Positions 42,750-54,407 of a DNA stretch of 64,000 nt are shown here, one piece after another. The notes under the pieces were generated by a model. The model was not told the DNA's origin. It saw nothing but the letters and a program-made list of their open reading frames with translations, and did not search any database. Location: NCBI RefSeq assembly GCF_001949145.1, contig NW_019091598.1, positions 92,458 through 156,457 of the forward strand, in the 5' to 3' direction. The translations under genes were made by a program, and so were the position numbers. The number at the start of each line of letters is the position of its first letter. The first letter of the stretch is position 1. Origin of the DNA: Acanthaster planci. Its lineage: Eukaryota; Echinodermata; Asteroidea; Valvatida; Acanthasteridae.

Positions 42750-43520
42750 GACCTCTTTCCTTCATTTTGACCTACTGTTAAGCCACTAGCAGCTGTAGCC
42801 ATGAGGCCAGTCCAATTCTTTATGTTGTCCACCCATGATGTTCTAATTGTTTTCTATTTCTGTTACCCTTTAATTCCTTGTATTCGTTGCTTGTTTTACC
42901 TGTCTGACCTTTCACAACTCTCTCTTTCACACCCAGTGTCTCCTGTGTGATCCATTCTGTACCTTTGCACTTGAGTCGCTCTGAAATATGTTTTTTGGCT
43001 GCTGTTGTCAGTATGTCTAGCTGCTTTCCATAATTCCTCTGGTTCGGCTTCCTCTAGGCAGAGGTTCAAAAGTGCTACGGACCTGTACAGTAAAGGAATT
43101 TGGAACGTTAGAGAAATCGTATCTAGCTGGGGGTTTTGCTTGTTTGAAAATCTTGATCCCAAGTTTCACCTATGACATTAGCAACCGATGATCCTTATTG
43201 CAATCAGCCCCTAGATATATCGTGCATTTCATCGTGTATTGGTGAGAATATAGTAAATCTGATTCCTGGTTCTACCATCGGGAGCAGTCCACGTGTACTT
43301 ACATCGAGGGTGCTGATCAAAAATGGTATTCATTAGGCAGAGATGATTCACTTAACAAATCTCTCAAAGTCACATCCCTTGCTCGTTTGGGCTTCCCAGG
43401 CCACATCCTTGCTGAGAGAAGCGCAACCCACATTTGCATTGAAATCCCCAATAACGCGGAGAACATCAGATCTTAGGGGAATCGTCAACAAGGCTATGGA
43501 GGTGCTGAATGTAAGATAAT
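42750..43520 (-). pseudogene. LINE endonuclease-linker remnant
   Basis: On the minus strand, in drifting frames, VIGDFNANVGCASLSKDVAW (about 43,455-43,395) matches the GDFN.N.G motif of APE-type endonucleases. The linker motifs ARYDFSNVPNSFTVQVRSTF then EPLP and EEPEELWKAARHT follow, typical of the region between endonuclease and reverse transcriptase in RTE/CR1-like LINEs. Stops and shifts are frequent, and the reverse transcriptase itself is not seen. Confidence 0.75.
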
Positions 43521-46469
43521 ACAGTTATTATACTGAACTCACATTATGTACCGGATAACATTAACAGCTGAAAAAGCTATTTCAGTTATGTGCAAAATGA
43601 ACTGGCATCAGCATTAGAGGTGTTTGGGCGGGTCCCTCCTAGTTTTAAAATACATATACAGATACATGTGTGTGTTTTTTAAAGTATGTTGAAACATTTA
43701 TTTCTCAGTCTTAGCTTCTCTGGAAAAAACTGTATAGCAAAGACGTATAGGGGACATAGAAATAGTAATAAAGTAGGTGCAATCAGTTTGTTTACATATA
43801 CATATTCAATATACACCTTTGTGTCTCACTCGCCTTATATTTTACTTTTGTTTCACTATTTCAAAGGGTATCGCTCCCTTTTTTGTTTTTATGCTAATGA
43901 GATGTCCCTATTCATGAGCAAAATGTTGAGGTCATCTTGGGAAGAAGCCTCAATATAACATTGGTTTGTACCAAAAAGTCCTGCTTTTTTGTAGGGTGTG
44001 CTGGACTCAGTTTTCTCTTCTTTGCTGGCTTATTACTGTTTATGCGTATAAAAACAAACATTTTCTCAGAAATGTTTCAGTAAATTCTGGGTTTACAATT
44101 TGAACAGGAAAGCCTATGCACTGAACTATTTCTTCCTAGATGACTTCACAGGAACAGCGCTCTCAGTTGTCCGGGAATGCAGGGATAATTTAAATTTTTT
44201 GACAAAATGCTCTTTTCAATTCGTTTAACCAAATGGGAGTGTAGAAGATTTTTCAACATCTAAAAAGAATAAAACGTTGAAGAATACCTGTGCCTGAGAA
44301 AAATTCATTGCAGCTACAATTTTAAGCAAGAGAAATACTTAAATTTTCAGCTTATCCTTTTAGAAAAGATTTGACACTGAAAATAGCACAATACATCATA
44401 ATCAATTATAGATATGTAGATATTGATCAGATAATGTAGTTACATGTATATCACCAAAGCCGTTATTATTTTTGGCGGTAACTCTGACCTCATTTGTCTA
44501 ACTTGAAATCAATTATCTTTTCAAATTATATACTGAACTATTAAACCATGAATTTGTGGCGTTTGTTACGTTGAGTATGAAGCTAATGTGTTGAATTCAT
44601 TTGTGACAAGTATTACGTCGTGTCAATGCTAAACGTTGTGTGTCGGTTTTGAATAGCTTTTTCAGTGAAAACAGTTTTAAGTGAAATTTTTTCCTGTAAT
44701 GATGTATGGATAAATCTCGATAAAAGTACACAGCAAATCTGAAGTTCTAAAGATCTGGCAGTTTCGACGTTTTTGCACCAACACGACCATTTGGTTAGGT
44801 TATATTTAGATCACAACTCCAACATTTGGAAATGGCCTAGTTCAAGGGACACCGTCACCGCCGATTGTCAGGAACTCCGTACATACGCAGCAAGGTATGA
44901 GACGGAGAGAATCCCCCCTGCTTTGTGTTGGTCATTGTCTCGCAGAAATCTGGGGAATTNNNNNNNCTCCGTGCCTTCAAAAGTGCAGTCGGGTGCACGC
45001 GGGGTGCATAATGGCGAGCTCTCGCCATTCACTGAACAGATATAGTTCCACCGGCCTGTGCTTGGTGCCCAGACGACAAATTTCCAGTGTTGTAAAAAGG
45101 GACTCATCAGTACTAAAGTGGTTAAACCGTTTACGTTGATACGGGGTCAATTCCGAGGTATTTTAACAAATTGGTGTTTTTCACCCCTATTCTACTCTTT
45201 CTCTCGCTTCATCTGCCCTTTTTCCCAATTATTTTCCCATAATATTATGGATATGGGTTTGGGGCAAAGATCACTCCCCCCCTTTCTCCGCGATGCCTTT
45301 GTCGGTCCATTAAAATTGTCTGTGAAGCGAAAGAAATCAGCAAGGAAATCTGAGATTTTGATTTATCTGGGTAAGTATTTTTTTAATATCTCCAGAGTTT
45401 AGCTTGCAAGTTGTCCCAAAACAAAGTAATAAGACAAGAGACGATATTTTTCTTTTTTCTATTCTTTGTCTCATTTGTCACTTGTTTCTACCAGCCGTGG
45501 AGCCAGAGGGGAGTGTTGGGATCACCCCTCGACACCTGAAGATCTCAAAATTATTAAAATATTATTCATTACCTATTTGAGTCTGCAACTATCCGAAATA
45601 AAAAATCGAACGGGCATAACCACCCTGGAAAAATGCCTGGATCCGCCCTTGCCTACCTTCTTTTTGAAGATAGATCCAAAATCGAGGGGCTAAGAATCGT
45701 TGAGGATACACGACTTCTTCAAAGAGTTGCATTACTAAGTCTTCTCCCAGCTTGACGCACTTTTTCCTTGGCCTCGGCTCATGGTATTATTTTGCTAAGC
45801 CTTTGATAGCATTGGTCACCCCACTAGACTCATGCAACAGGACACGCCCCTCTCATTAAAGCCTCGCATCTTCCGTTACCATCAACATAAGTGATCATAA
45901 ACCATAAGCTTACCAAGCCACTGAGGACATCATGTAGTCGTAACATCAGACCGGTGATAGTTGCAAAACGGAGACTTTTCTCTGAAACGCGCATCGAAGC
46001 AGTGGGAGACAAGGCAATTAGGGTACGGTGTAACCAGTAAATTGCTCTTTGGAGAAAGGACATTAATTCTGCAGGTATTGGGCGCATGTGAAATCCACGC
46101 TTGGCTTATTCATTATGATGGAACACAGAATATGAAATTGAGCTATATTAATTAACTTTTATTGTCAGCACGAGAGCCATCACGAGCCTGTGGAACGAAG
46201 ATAGCCCGGTGGATGTAGTAGTTTTGTTCAAATTGAGAGGACAGCCTTCATTATACCTTTGGTTTATTGCCAATTTGCACGGGAAAAAGTTCTTTACCAA
46301 GGTCTTTTTCAATAGGGCGGTAATAGAAAGCTTGAAATTTTGTGTTGCTTTTTTAGAGTAACTCTTCGCAGTCATTTTGACACCAGTTTTTAGAGAATCA
46401 AACAATACTTTTCTTGCGCAGTAGCCATTTTGGCAAGGCAGAACAGCCCAAAATGTATTACTTGCATAT
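43521..46469. other. No gene recognised
   Basis: AT-rich to 44,700, then a mixed region with a 7-base gap (44,960-44,966). At 45,480-45,655 the sequence CCGTGGAGCCAGAGGGGAG ... GGATCCGCCCTTG resembles ends of hAT-like repeats but was not resolved. No gene is supported. Confidence 0.35.
44960..44966. other. Assembly gap, 7 N
   Basis: Seven undetermined bases. Confidence 1.
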
Positions 46470-47041
46470 AATGTGCACTGACCAACAAATGACAGAAAAG
46501 CATGTTCATGCTTTCATCTCTTACCGCCTCGATTTCTGCAATAGTCTATTACACCGTATTCCTGATTCTCAAACTTCAGCGCATTTGGAATTCTGCCGCC
46601 AGACTTGTTACACGTTCATCATCTAGGCAACATGTAATTCCTATTCCTTGCACTCTTCACTGGCTACCAGTCAATGAGCGAATTGCTTTCAAAATTCTAC
46701 TCCTCACTCACAAATGCATCCATGGCTCAGCACCAGCATACCTCCGTCNAACTTATTCAAGTATACCAGCCACAACGCACCCTCCGTTCTAGCTCAACAT
46801 TGCTGCTCGATACACCGATCACTCGCTCTAAGACTTATGGACATAATTCCTTCCTGCATGCATCACCATCACTTTGGAACTCTCTTCCTCGTCATATCAG
46901 AATTATCAATAGCGAAAATGAATTTAAAGCCGTTCTCAAAGCATACTTGTTCCGTTGATTGTTCTTAATTGTTGTTTCTTGTAAAGCGCATCGAGACCTT
47001 GATGTGATGCACTGTATAAAAACTATTATTATTATTAATGT
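46470..47041 (+). mobile_element. LINE 3' fragment (CR1/L2-like)
   Basis: Three plus-strand frames in succession give VHAFISYRLDFCNSLLHRIP (46,507), RIWNSAARLVTRSSSRQHV and TLHWLPVNERIAFKILLLTH (46,580-46,712), then TPITRSKTYG and SPSLWNSLPRHIR to a stop at about 46,958. This is the C-terminal third of a CR1/L2-group reverse transcriptase. A 3' UTR with GTAAAGCGCATCGAGACC and TGTATAAAAA follows, ending in (ATT)n, the standard 3' end of this group. Two frameshifts and one unknown base (46,749) are present. It is 5'-truncated and dead. Confidence 0.9.
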
Positions 47042-49623
47042 GCACTGCGGATCTCAATCACACGCGGCCTGGCACACATACACCGGTGAACTTCACGACT
47101 GCAACAACAGAACCACACCCTTGACTGAGAACAGACTTTACATTTGTTGTCATGAGGAATGTCTTTACAGCTGAGTTCTTTGGGCAGTATGCCCCCTTAT
47201 ACTGTAAAGTGGGCCAAAATAACCCGGCTATATTATTTGGGGGTTTCTGTGATAGGAAACGGGCGAATGGTGAGCGTGCGCGTTGCTGTAGGAAGGGATC
47301 GATCTTTTACTGCTTCGTTCTCGTGCATAGCAAATGAAACCTTGGCCTGTGCAGTGAACAACTAAAAAACTGACGAAAGACAGAGTATATTGAATGAAAC
47401 ACCTCTTATCATGCACAATGATGCTAATATTAAGTTGATTATTTAAAACAATTTCCAACAAAACAACACTTTAAAACAATAAATAAATGAGTGAAAAGTG
47501 AGTAAACGCGAAAAAGATAAATTGTTCCGAATAAATCAATTAAATAAAGAGGCAAATAATAGATGCAACAACATGAAATTATTTACAACGAGAGGGAAAA
47601 CAAAAAAAGGCATTTTTATAGACATATTATTCAGAAAGCGGAATTGTATAGAATGAAAAAGTTGTACAAGGAAGCTATTAAAAGTATGCCTTGTTCGAAA
47701 AGATCAGTTTAATACAAGCATGAGAAGGGCCAAACATGCAACATAACGTACACAAAATATATGTTTAAAAAGGAATCAAAATCATCAAAACAACAAAAAT
47801 TTAAAAGGTTAATCATAAATATTTCGAATAACAATGCTAGAATATAAAAGAAATCCATCAAATATAAATGTACGTGAGTCACATCCACCAGCAGTACTTA
47901 AATCAAAGATACACGACGTGCGTGCAACACGTGCAATTTATGGTTCATGAGATTTGCAGAGATTCCCCAATACATTAAGCTTAACAGGGTTGTTCAACCT
48001 TTGCCAACTCAATCAGATTTACTGTCGGATCAGTTCACACCAGTATTTAATCAAGCTTCCTCCGAACTTCTGAAAGTTGGGAAGCTGATTCAGTGAGGGG
48101 ATTCTCTTTTGAAGATAGTTTTATCCATTATTATCATTGAATAATTGCCCGTCATGTTTTGCTTTTAATGAATTACCCCATCTTGGATGATGGACGATAA
48201 AATGCTTTAAATATTACCGCGCTCTAAAAATTGAAATGACGTGTGTTTACGTTCGTTTGAGCTATGATGATCCATGCGTGTGCATTCAAATTTGTAGCTG
48301 TGGTGCAGGAAGCGTACATACCCCAGGTTTTTGCCAGTCGCAAGATATATCGTTCCATTGACCGGCGAGTTTTGAGGAGACTGCAGCACAGTTTTCCCCG
48401 TTTGTATTGTGAAAGAAAGAATTATCCGGTTGATTGGTGTCCCAGTTCCTGGAGGTCACGTTTTCGGTTCCTTCCTGGCATACCCAGGAACCTTAAAAAT
48501 AAAAAGAGGAAATTCTTTTGTAACAACTGTTTCTACTAAAGACATTATCTGAAAACATGAAGTATCAATCTTCTTGAAGTATGACGTATGTGCACACATC
48601 AACTAAAATTGCCAATGGTGCTATTGCTATATTCGGAATAACACCTTTCGTTTGAAAACTTTTAAAATTCATATGATGAGCTCTATTTGATGTTGCAGTT
48701 ATAAAAAAAACACTCTGTTTCTGTTTCTTCCATTTGGAGATACATTCCACTCGGCTCAGCCCCCCCCAAAAGAATATTAAATACAACAAAAGAAAACAAA
48801 CATTAAAAAATGGGGCTTGACTGAGGTACAAACTTATGTACTATGGTACTTCATTCCTCTAACCAGTGTTTAGAATTTACATATTCGTTAAAGCTTTGCG
48901 GTCTCACATATACCGGGAGATCGCTGCATCTAAGCCCCTTAAAGTCCCGAATCTGCCGAACAACGATCGTGTAAAGGCCGGTTCATATTTATTAATTTAT
49001 GGCGTCAGATCAAATATTCGCACTGGAAATTCGCAAAATTTGAACACGTCAAACTTGAGCAAAAATTTGCTGCCAATATGTCGCGAGGTCAAATTCGCTC
49101 CACTTTCCTATTCGCCTGCAGGAATCGGCCTTTAAGGAAAAGCAAAAGCAAAAGCTGAATTTGCTTTAGTGTCAAGGATGAAGCCATGATCAAACCTTCT
49201 AAATTCAGCTAACACCTTCCATTACATCACATCACAGATAGGGTGGCCTATCTGTCAACATTGGTATACCTCTAAATGTAAGTGGGTATATTTGATGGGT
49301 TGTCTTTTGACGTCACAGGTTTGTTTTTCCTACAGGTGGCTTCTAAAACTATGGTTGGCTGTCAGTCCAAATGTAAAAGAATAATTTACTAAGTATTACA
49401 AATCCCACGCGGCTTTCAGAACAACAGATAAATAATATGCTTACCACTAAATACTAAAAAATATACAAACCTATATAAAATCTACGAGACAAATGTCCCT
49501 TTTGAACAAATTGGGGGTAAAATAAAAAAAAAAACCAAAAGGTGATATTTCTGCAAACTTTATAAGTTGTATAGGCAAACTGAGAGTGGTCTGTACAACA
49601 GCATGCTGAAATTCAGTTCTTAC
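47042..49623. other. No gene recognised; likely lectin intron in part
   Basis: 47,380-47,880 is extremely A/T-rich with A-runs on the plus strand. The remaining exons of the minus-strand lectin should lie in this direction, but no WND..C or EPN-type segment could be found by eye. Confidence 0.4.
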
Positions 49624-49921
49624 CTTCTTTTTGACGATCATTGCAGTCAATCCAAAACTGCTCGCCAAAGCGGCTCTGAAGAATCAGGGTTACGTCTTCA
49701 GACCGAGGCACGACTAAGGCACCTCCCATTTGGATACACTGTTGTTTCGCCTCAGCCCACTTGAGTTCTGCGGTGGCTTTGTAACATTTATCATCCCACC
49801 GGCTCCAAGATGGAGGGCAGATTCCGCTGAGGGATACTGCGCATTCCGTATGCGCGACGGCATTGCAGTTTGTACACAACAAACTTATGATCAAGCTAGA
49901 AACAATCACTTTCTTCATCAT
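49624..49921 (-). CDS. C-type lectin-like secreted protein, first coding exon
   Basis: 99 codons plus one base, from ATG (49,921) to a donor (AAGAAG then GTAAGA, 49,623). An N-terminal signal peptide is clear: MMKK, then a hydrophobic VIVSSLIISLL, with likely cleavage near the Ala-Val-Ala at residues 21-23. The start of a C-type lectin-like domain follows: CPPSW at 35, a Cys at 46, the helix motif W-A-E-A-K-Q-Q-C with its core Cys at 62, GGALV, and FWIDCND where the family's WIGL strand lies. The rest of the domain (calcium-site EPN/WND and the last cysteines) must be on later exons that I could not find. Such proteins act in pathogen recognition or matrix and biomineral binding; the role here is unknown. 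An in-frame ATG at 50,011 would bury the signal peptide and is less likely. Confidence 0.8.
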
Positions 49922-52440
49922 CTTCTTTTGACAGAAGGTACCAAACCTGTGTCCGTAAGCATCAATGACTAATAAAGGAGTGGGGTTCTCTGGCGTCCAC
50001 TGTGCTAACATCGACCTTCACGCTAAATTCAAGCATCATTATTGCCATGGTAACAGTAACAAGGAGCCACCCCTCTGTTATTAAGTAGCTCAACTGAACT
50101 GTTTGACAATAATTAGGCACAAAATCTCCATAATATCACGAAGACACAGGGATATTAACTAGAGAAGCTTGACAGAAACTGTTGACGTACATGTAATGTA
50201 CGGGATACTTTTTAAAATGCGTTTGTGCTGCTGATGTACTATGTTCAGGTGAGACTGCTGCGAAGCTTAGGTAAAGAGACTGCACAGAATGAGGACCAAG
50301 GTAATAAAAAAAAACCACTCCCCATTACATTCATGTACATTGCATTTGATTTTGTTTGTCATTGTTAAATAAATTATGTTTCCTTTCCTCAATAATTCCG
50401 TTCTCAAGAATTGTTTTTACAATAGCCTATGCAACAGAAAGCAAACTCTCAGTCACATCATCAATACAATTCCTTCAAAATAGACCCGCACTCCCTTAGG
50501 CTTGAAGTCACTCCGAGTGGTCTCTCATTCCAGGTAGAACCTTAGGTAAAGAAGATTGTTACTGCCTCAAAAATTGCTGGATTTTATAACTGACAATAAC
50601 AGGGTATAGGCCCAGGGATGCCTGCCACAGTGCGCACGCACAATTAATCGCTGCCCTGGCACACAGGCAATTACAAGAATAAAATAAATTTTCATCGGCA
50701 TTTGTACACTTAATGGGTGATAGTGTAATGACAGTTGAATTATTTATGAGGTATAAACAGAAACATGGTTCATTTTTAAGTGGATAGTCCATGTTAACTT
50801 TGCTAGGTACTGAAATTTAGTAACACAGTGACTGGCAGTGAGATAACTGGGCCACGTCTATGAGCCCTAGGAGTGTGTGAGTGACCAGAAAGAGCCCTAG
50901 GCCTATATCGCAAAATCGAAGGCTGAGGAAAAATATGACCCTCTTTCGTTCATTCACAGTCCCGAAGGGGCGCAGACATGTACTAAAGACCAATTTATAC
51001 CACTCAGTATGTGATTATTAACACACCTCTGTCCAGAATACGAAAAAAAAATTCCAGGATTTCAAAACTGATGGCGCTCTGGTTGAAGCCGTTTGAGTGT
51101 AGTGCACATGGTAGAGCCCAATCGGAAACTTTGGAAAATAATTGGCATTCAGGTATTGTTAACGCGCGTCTAATTAACACTGACATTATTTTTATACACT
51201 AATCTATTATTAGTGAACCCCAAGTTACATTCTTTAGCTTGTTGAGATAGAGAACAAGCAAGGAGAGTGTTACAGTAAACAAAATTTTAAATATGGACCG
51301 GTAATGAGGTCGTTAGTGCACGTGCTGCACCTTGAGTCTAAATACCACAAGAGGGCCCTATTTCCCGAGGCCGAAAGCGTAAGTGGGAGAGGGTTTTGGT
51401 CACCCCCTCAAGCGCTTACAATGTCTTGACGCGCATGCATCCAGGTAACGCTGATGTAAACGTGGCGTACAGCTAGCATTTCTATAGTCCTCTCCCATTT
51501 TTCTCCCTTTTCAAACGCTAATGAGTGCATTTGTTGGAAAGGCCGAAAGTTTCGTCAAAATCTCCCTTCATTTTTTCTCACCACGCCTGAAAAGTGTGTG
51601 TATGGGGGAGGACTCAATGGCCCATCCTCCCTGCTCAATTTAAAAAACTAAAAAAGATCCATCCTCCAGGAATTACTTGCTCCTAGCATCAAGACATCAA
51701 GCGTAACGGCGGAGTAATTTCCGGAGTACAGTGCCTGGTCGGGCATTACGCTTCATTGTTTGACTGGCATAGCGCCTTCACATGCTGAAAGCAGTGAGCA
51801 GCAACTAAAAAATGACTCTAATAGGGAATCTAAAACCGTCAATGGTTGAATTACAGTTCAGTTATCAAAACCCTGAAACTAAAACTGTATGCATCTTTTA
51901 CATTTTAGAAAGAGGTGTGATACAAAGCACACATGGACTGGCATAATTCGATTACTTGCACTTGTTCAGACCCCACTCAGGCCTGTGAATGACCAGAAAG
52001 GGTCCAAATGTTTTCCTTCTCTAATTTCTGAGCATGAGGGGGACATGGACCTAGGGGTGCCCCCGTGCCCCCATTAATTACGTAACTGTTCAAAATTTAA
52101 TTTTGAATTAAATGTAATCAACTTACAGTTGACACAAAAGAGGAGCTGTGGTGTTGAATAGATTTTTAAGATATAAAGATCAAATGAACTAAAGACAGGT
52201 GATGACCTAGTGTTACAAATAGAGGGACAGAAACAAGTAATATTCGACACTGTCATTTCTGTACTCCTAAAGAATAAAGGGTGGTTTCCTAAACTTCCCT
52301 GTTCAATAAAACAATGAGAGTTGTTTTATATGTCATCAGCAAGCTCACAAATTGTAAAGTATTCAACCAAGACAAAATAAGATTAGCAACAACAAATTAC
52401 TATTTTATAAAGGGAAAATTATGCTTGAAAAAATGATGCT
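49922..52440. other. No gene recognised
   Basis: Spacer between the lectin start and the coiled-coil gene. Mostly AT-rich, with ACATGTA at 50,189 and a somewhat GC-richer block at 51,300-51,760. No coding homology is seen. Confidence 0.4.
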
Positions 52441-52686
52441 ACGATTTGTTCCAGAGAGCTAGCTATTTTCTGACTGTTTCAATCAGAGCGTCAGAACGCG
52501 TACAGTATAGAATTGCGCCCTCTTTTGTGCGTAAACAACTGAAGCGCTTTGATTGGTTAATAGTTTTCTAAGCAATTAAAAACTCAGACAAAAGGTGGCG
52601 CTTTACTGATGTTTACATTCTGTACGACAAGCTCAGAGCACAGACGAAGTTCTGCTAAGTTTTAACCCAAAGAAACGTCGAAGAAG
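52441..52686 (+). promoter_or_regulatory. Candidate promoter and 5' UTR exon of coiled-coil gene
   Basis: An inverted CCAAT box (GATTGGTT, 52,551-52,558) precedes a stretch ending GTCGAAGAAG followed by GTATTT at 52,687, a plausible donor. The position, 1.2 kb before the first coding exon, fits a non-coding first exon. There is no direct evidence of transcription. Confidence 0.3.
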
Positions 52687-53924
52687 GTATTTTTTAAACA
52701 GATCTACTTATAGAAAAGTGTGATACTTCGATATGCCCTTGAGATGCAGTTTGTTTTAGGAATTCCTGGTGAATAAGAATTTTAAAAGAACGTTAGCTTG
52801 GTAGTCAAATCCTCTGACGGAGTGGGTGGTTCAAGTACAGAGCATGTGTATTGTGTTGAAAGCGATTGGGGTGACTTGATGCAGTTATTGTTTAGACGGG
52901 GTCATAACGCTATGTGATTTTTGAATGGAGCTTTTGGGGTAAACGTAAATAATCCTTTTACGCTAATTCTGTCTGTTCAATCAGGTTTTCCTGTGAGAGC
53001 AACCGTGACGTAGGCCTACCCTTCTGGGTTTTGAAACATGAGAGTTGAGACTGTGATTTTTTGAAAAATCAGGATTTTTTACACACCAATCTCTTGTTTC
53101 CACCCACTGATGATTGCACTGTTTACTGCTGACCACAATACGCATATATTTGGCCAGTGGTCAAGCGTACTTCACATGTCTGTCCGACCAGAGGCCCAGC
53201 GCATGCGTAATGTAAAACACAAATGGTGTGATTGTCGTTGGATCACACGGAGTACAGTTGGTGAATCACTCAAGTGTTTGTTTGCCATAGAACTTCACAT
53301 TTTATTCAGTAAGCAGCCCGGCTAAGCTTCATCATTTCTGTCACTTTCTATTACAGGCTGCTTTCTGTTCTTAAAATTATTTAAAGATACGGTTCTGTTT
53401 GACATGTAATACATCAATAAAATTTTTGTCACCTTTTTAGGGGGGTGAGAACAAATGGGACAGCTTCTCATTGAAATCATAATTTTTACTAAGTTTTGTC
53501 TGTACTCTAAAATGTAGATAATCCTTAAAGAAAATCACAGCTTGCTCGGCTGGGAGTGGACCCCACAACTTCCTCCTTTACTAGTGCATGCATCCTCATG
53601 CAAACACCACATTAACGCCAATGATAAAATAGTGTTTACTCTATATGTCTATTAATTTATTCAGGATTTCTTTTTTCAAAACAATTGGAGGGGCATGGTT
53701 ATTTCCTGCCTTCAAATTACACAACCACTGAAATGTGTATAAATAGAAATGCTAACCATAGGTTCATGCAGTCAAATTGTGAGGTCAGATCAAGTTGAAC
53801 ATATTTCAACTGAATCACATATTACTGCAAAGGTTTCATTTCATTTTTGCTTTGTTGTCACACTCACTTGAAGTATGAACCGTCTTTAAGTCAGCTGACG
53901 GTTGTTCTGAAGGTTCTACCAGGG

Positions 53925-54407
53925 ATGAGCACAGAAAGTGGTCCTCGCATTGTGAAGCTATGTGCTGCAACAAACAATAGCAGCACTGATGATATGGCAT
54001 CTACAACATCCACTACGACTGACGGTGACAATGACCCTCCGACCTTTGACCGTTGGTGCCGCACCGGGACCTCCTCCCCTCGAGATGACACAGACCACAC
54101 CTCCCTGGTGGTGGAAGCCTCCAGTTCCTCTCGTTCTTTGGGTGACCTGCCTCGCGGGTGCGCCCTGACGATGGACCTACCCAATATCCTGGGTCCCTTG
54201 TCCCCACCCAGTGGCTCCGCGGTTCCCCTCCTGAACTTCATGGAAGAGTCTGCCACTGAATTGAGCCAAATGCAAGGAAAGATTGTTCAGGATGATTCCA
54301 GGGTGCATGGCAAGGGAAAAACCACAGACAAGAAAAGTGATGGCTCATCTAGTATGGAGCTCAGTGCATCCTCTTCAAACCAAATGGAGATTCTGAACAG
54401 TCTGCAG
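53925..54407 (+). CDS. Coiled-coil gene exon 1 (coding)
   Basis: 483 nt, 161 codons, donor CTGCAG then GTAAAC, phase 0. Ser/Thr/Asp-rich, with PNILGPLSPPSG and FMEESATELSQMQGKIVQ. Upstream in-frame sequence without an ATG continues to 53,847, so this ATG is the best start, though an exon joined upstream is possible. Confidence 0.7.

Noticed and set aside
45466-45693. hAT-like repeat ends (GGATCCGCCCTTG)
   Set aside because: A left end with matching inverted sequence and an 8-bp duplication could not be identified.
49922-50011. Upstream in-frame ATG of the lectin exon
   Set aside because: It would place 30 residues before the signal peptide. The ATG at 49,921 directly precedes MKK and a hydrophobic core.
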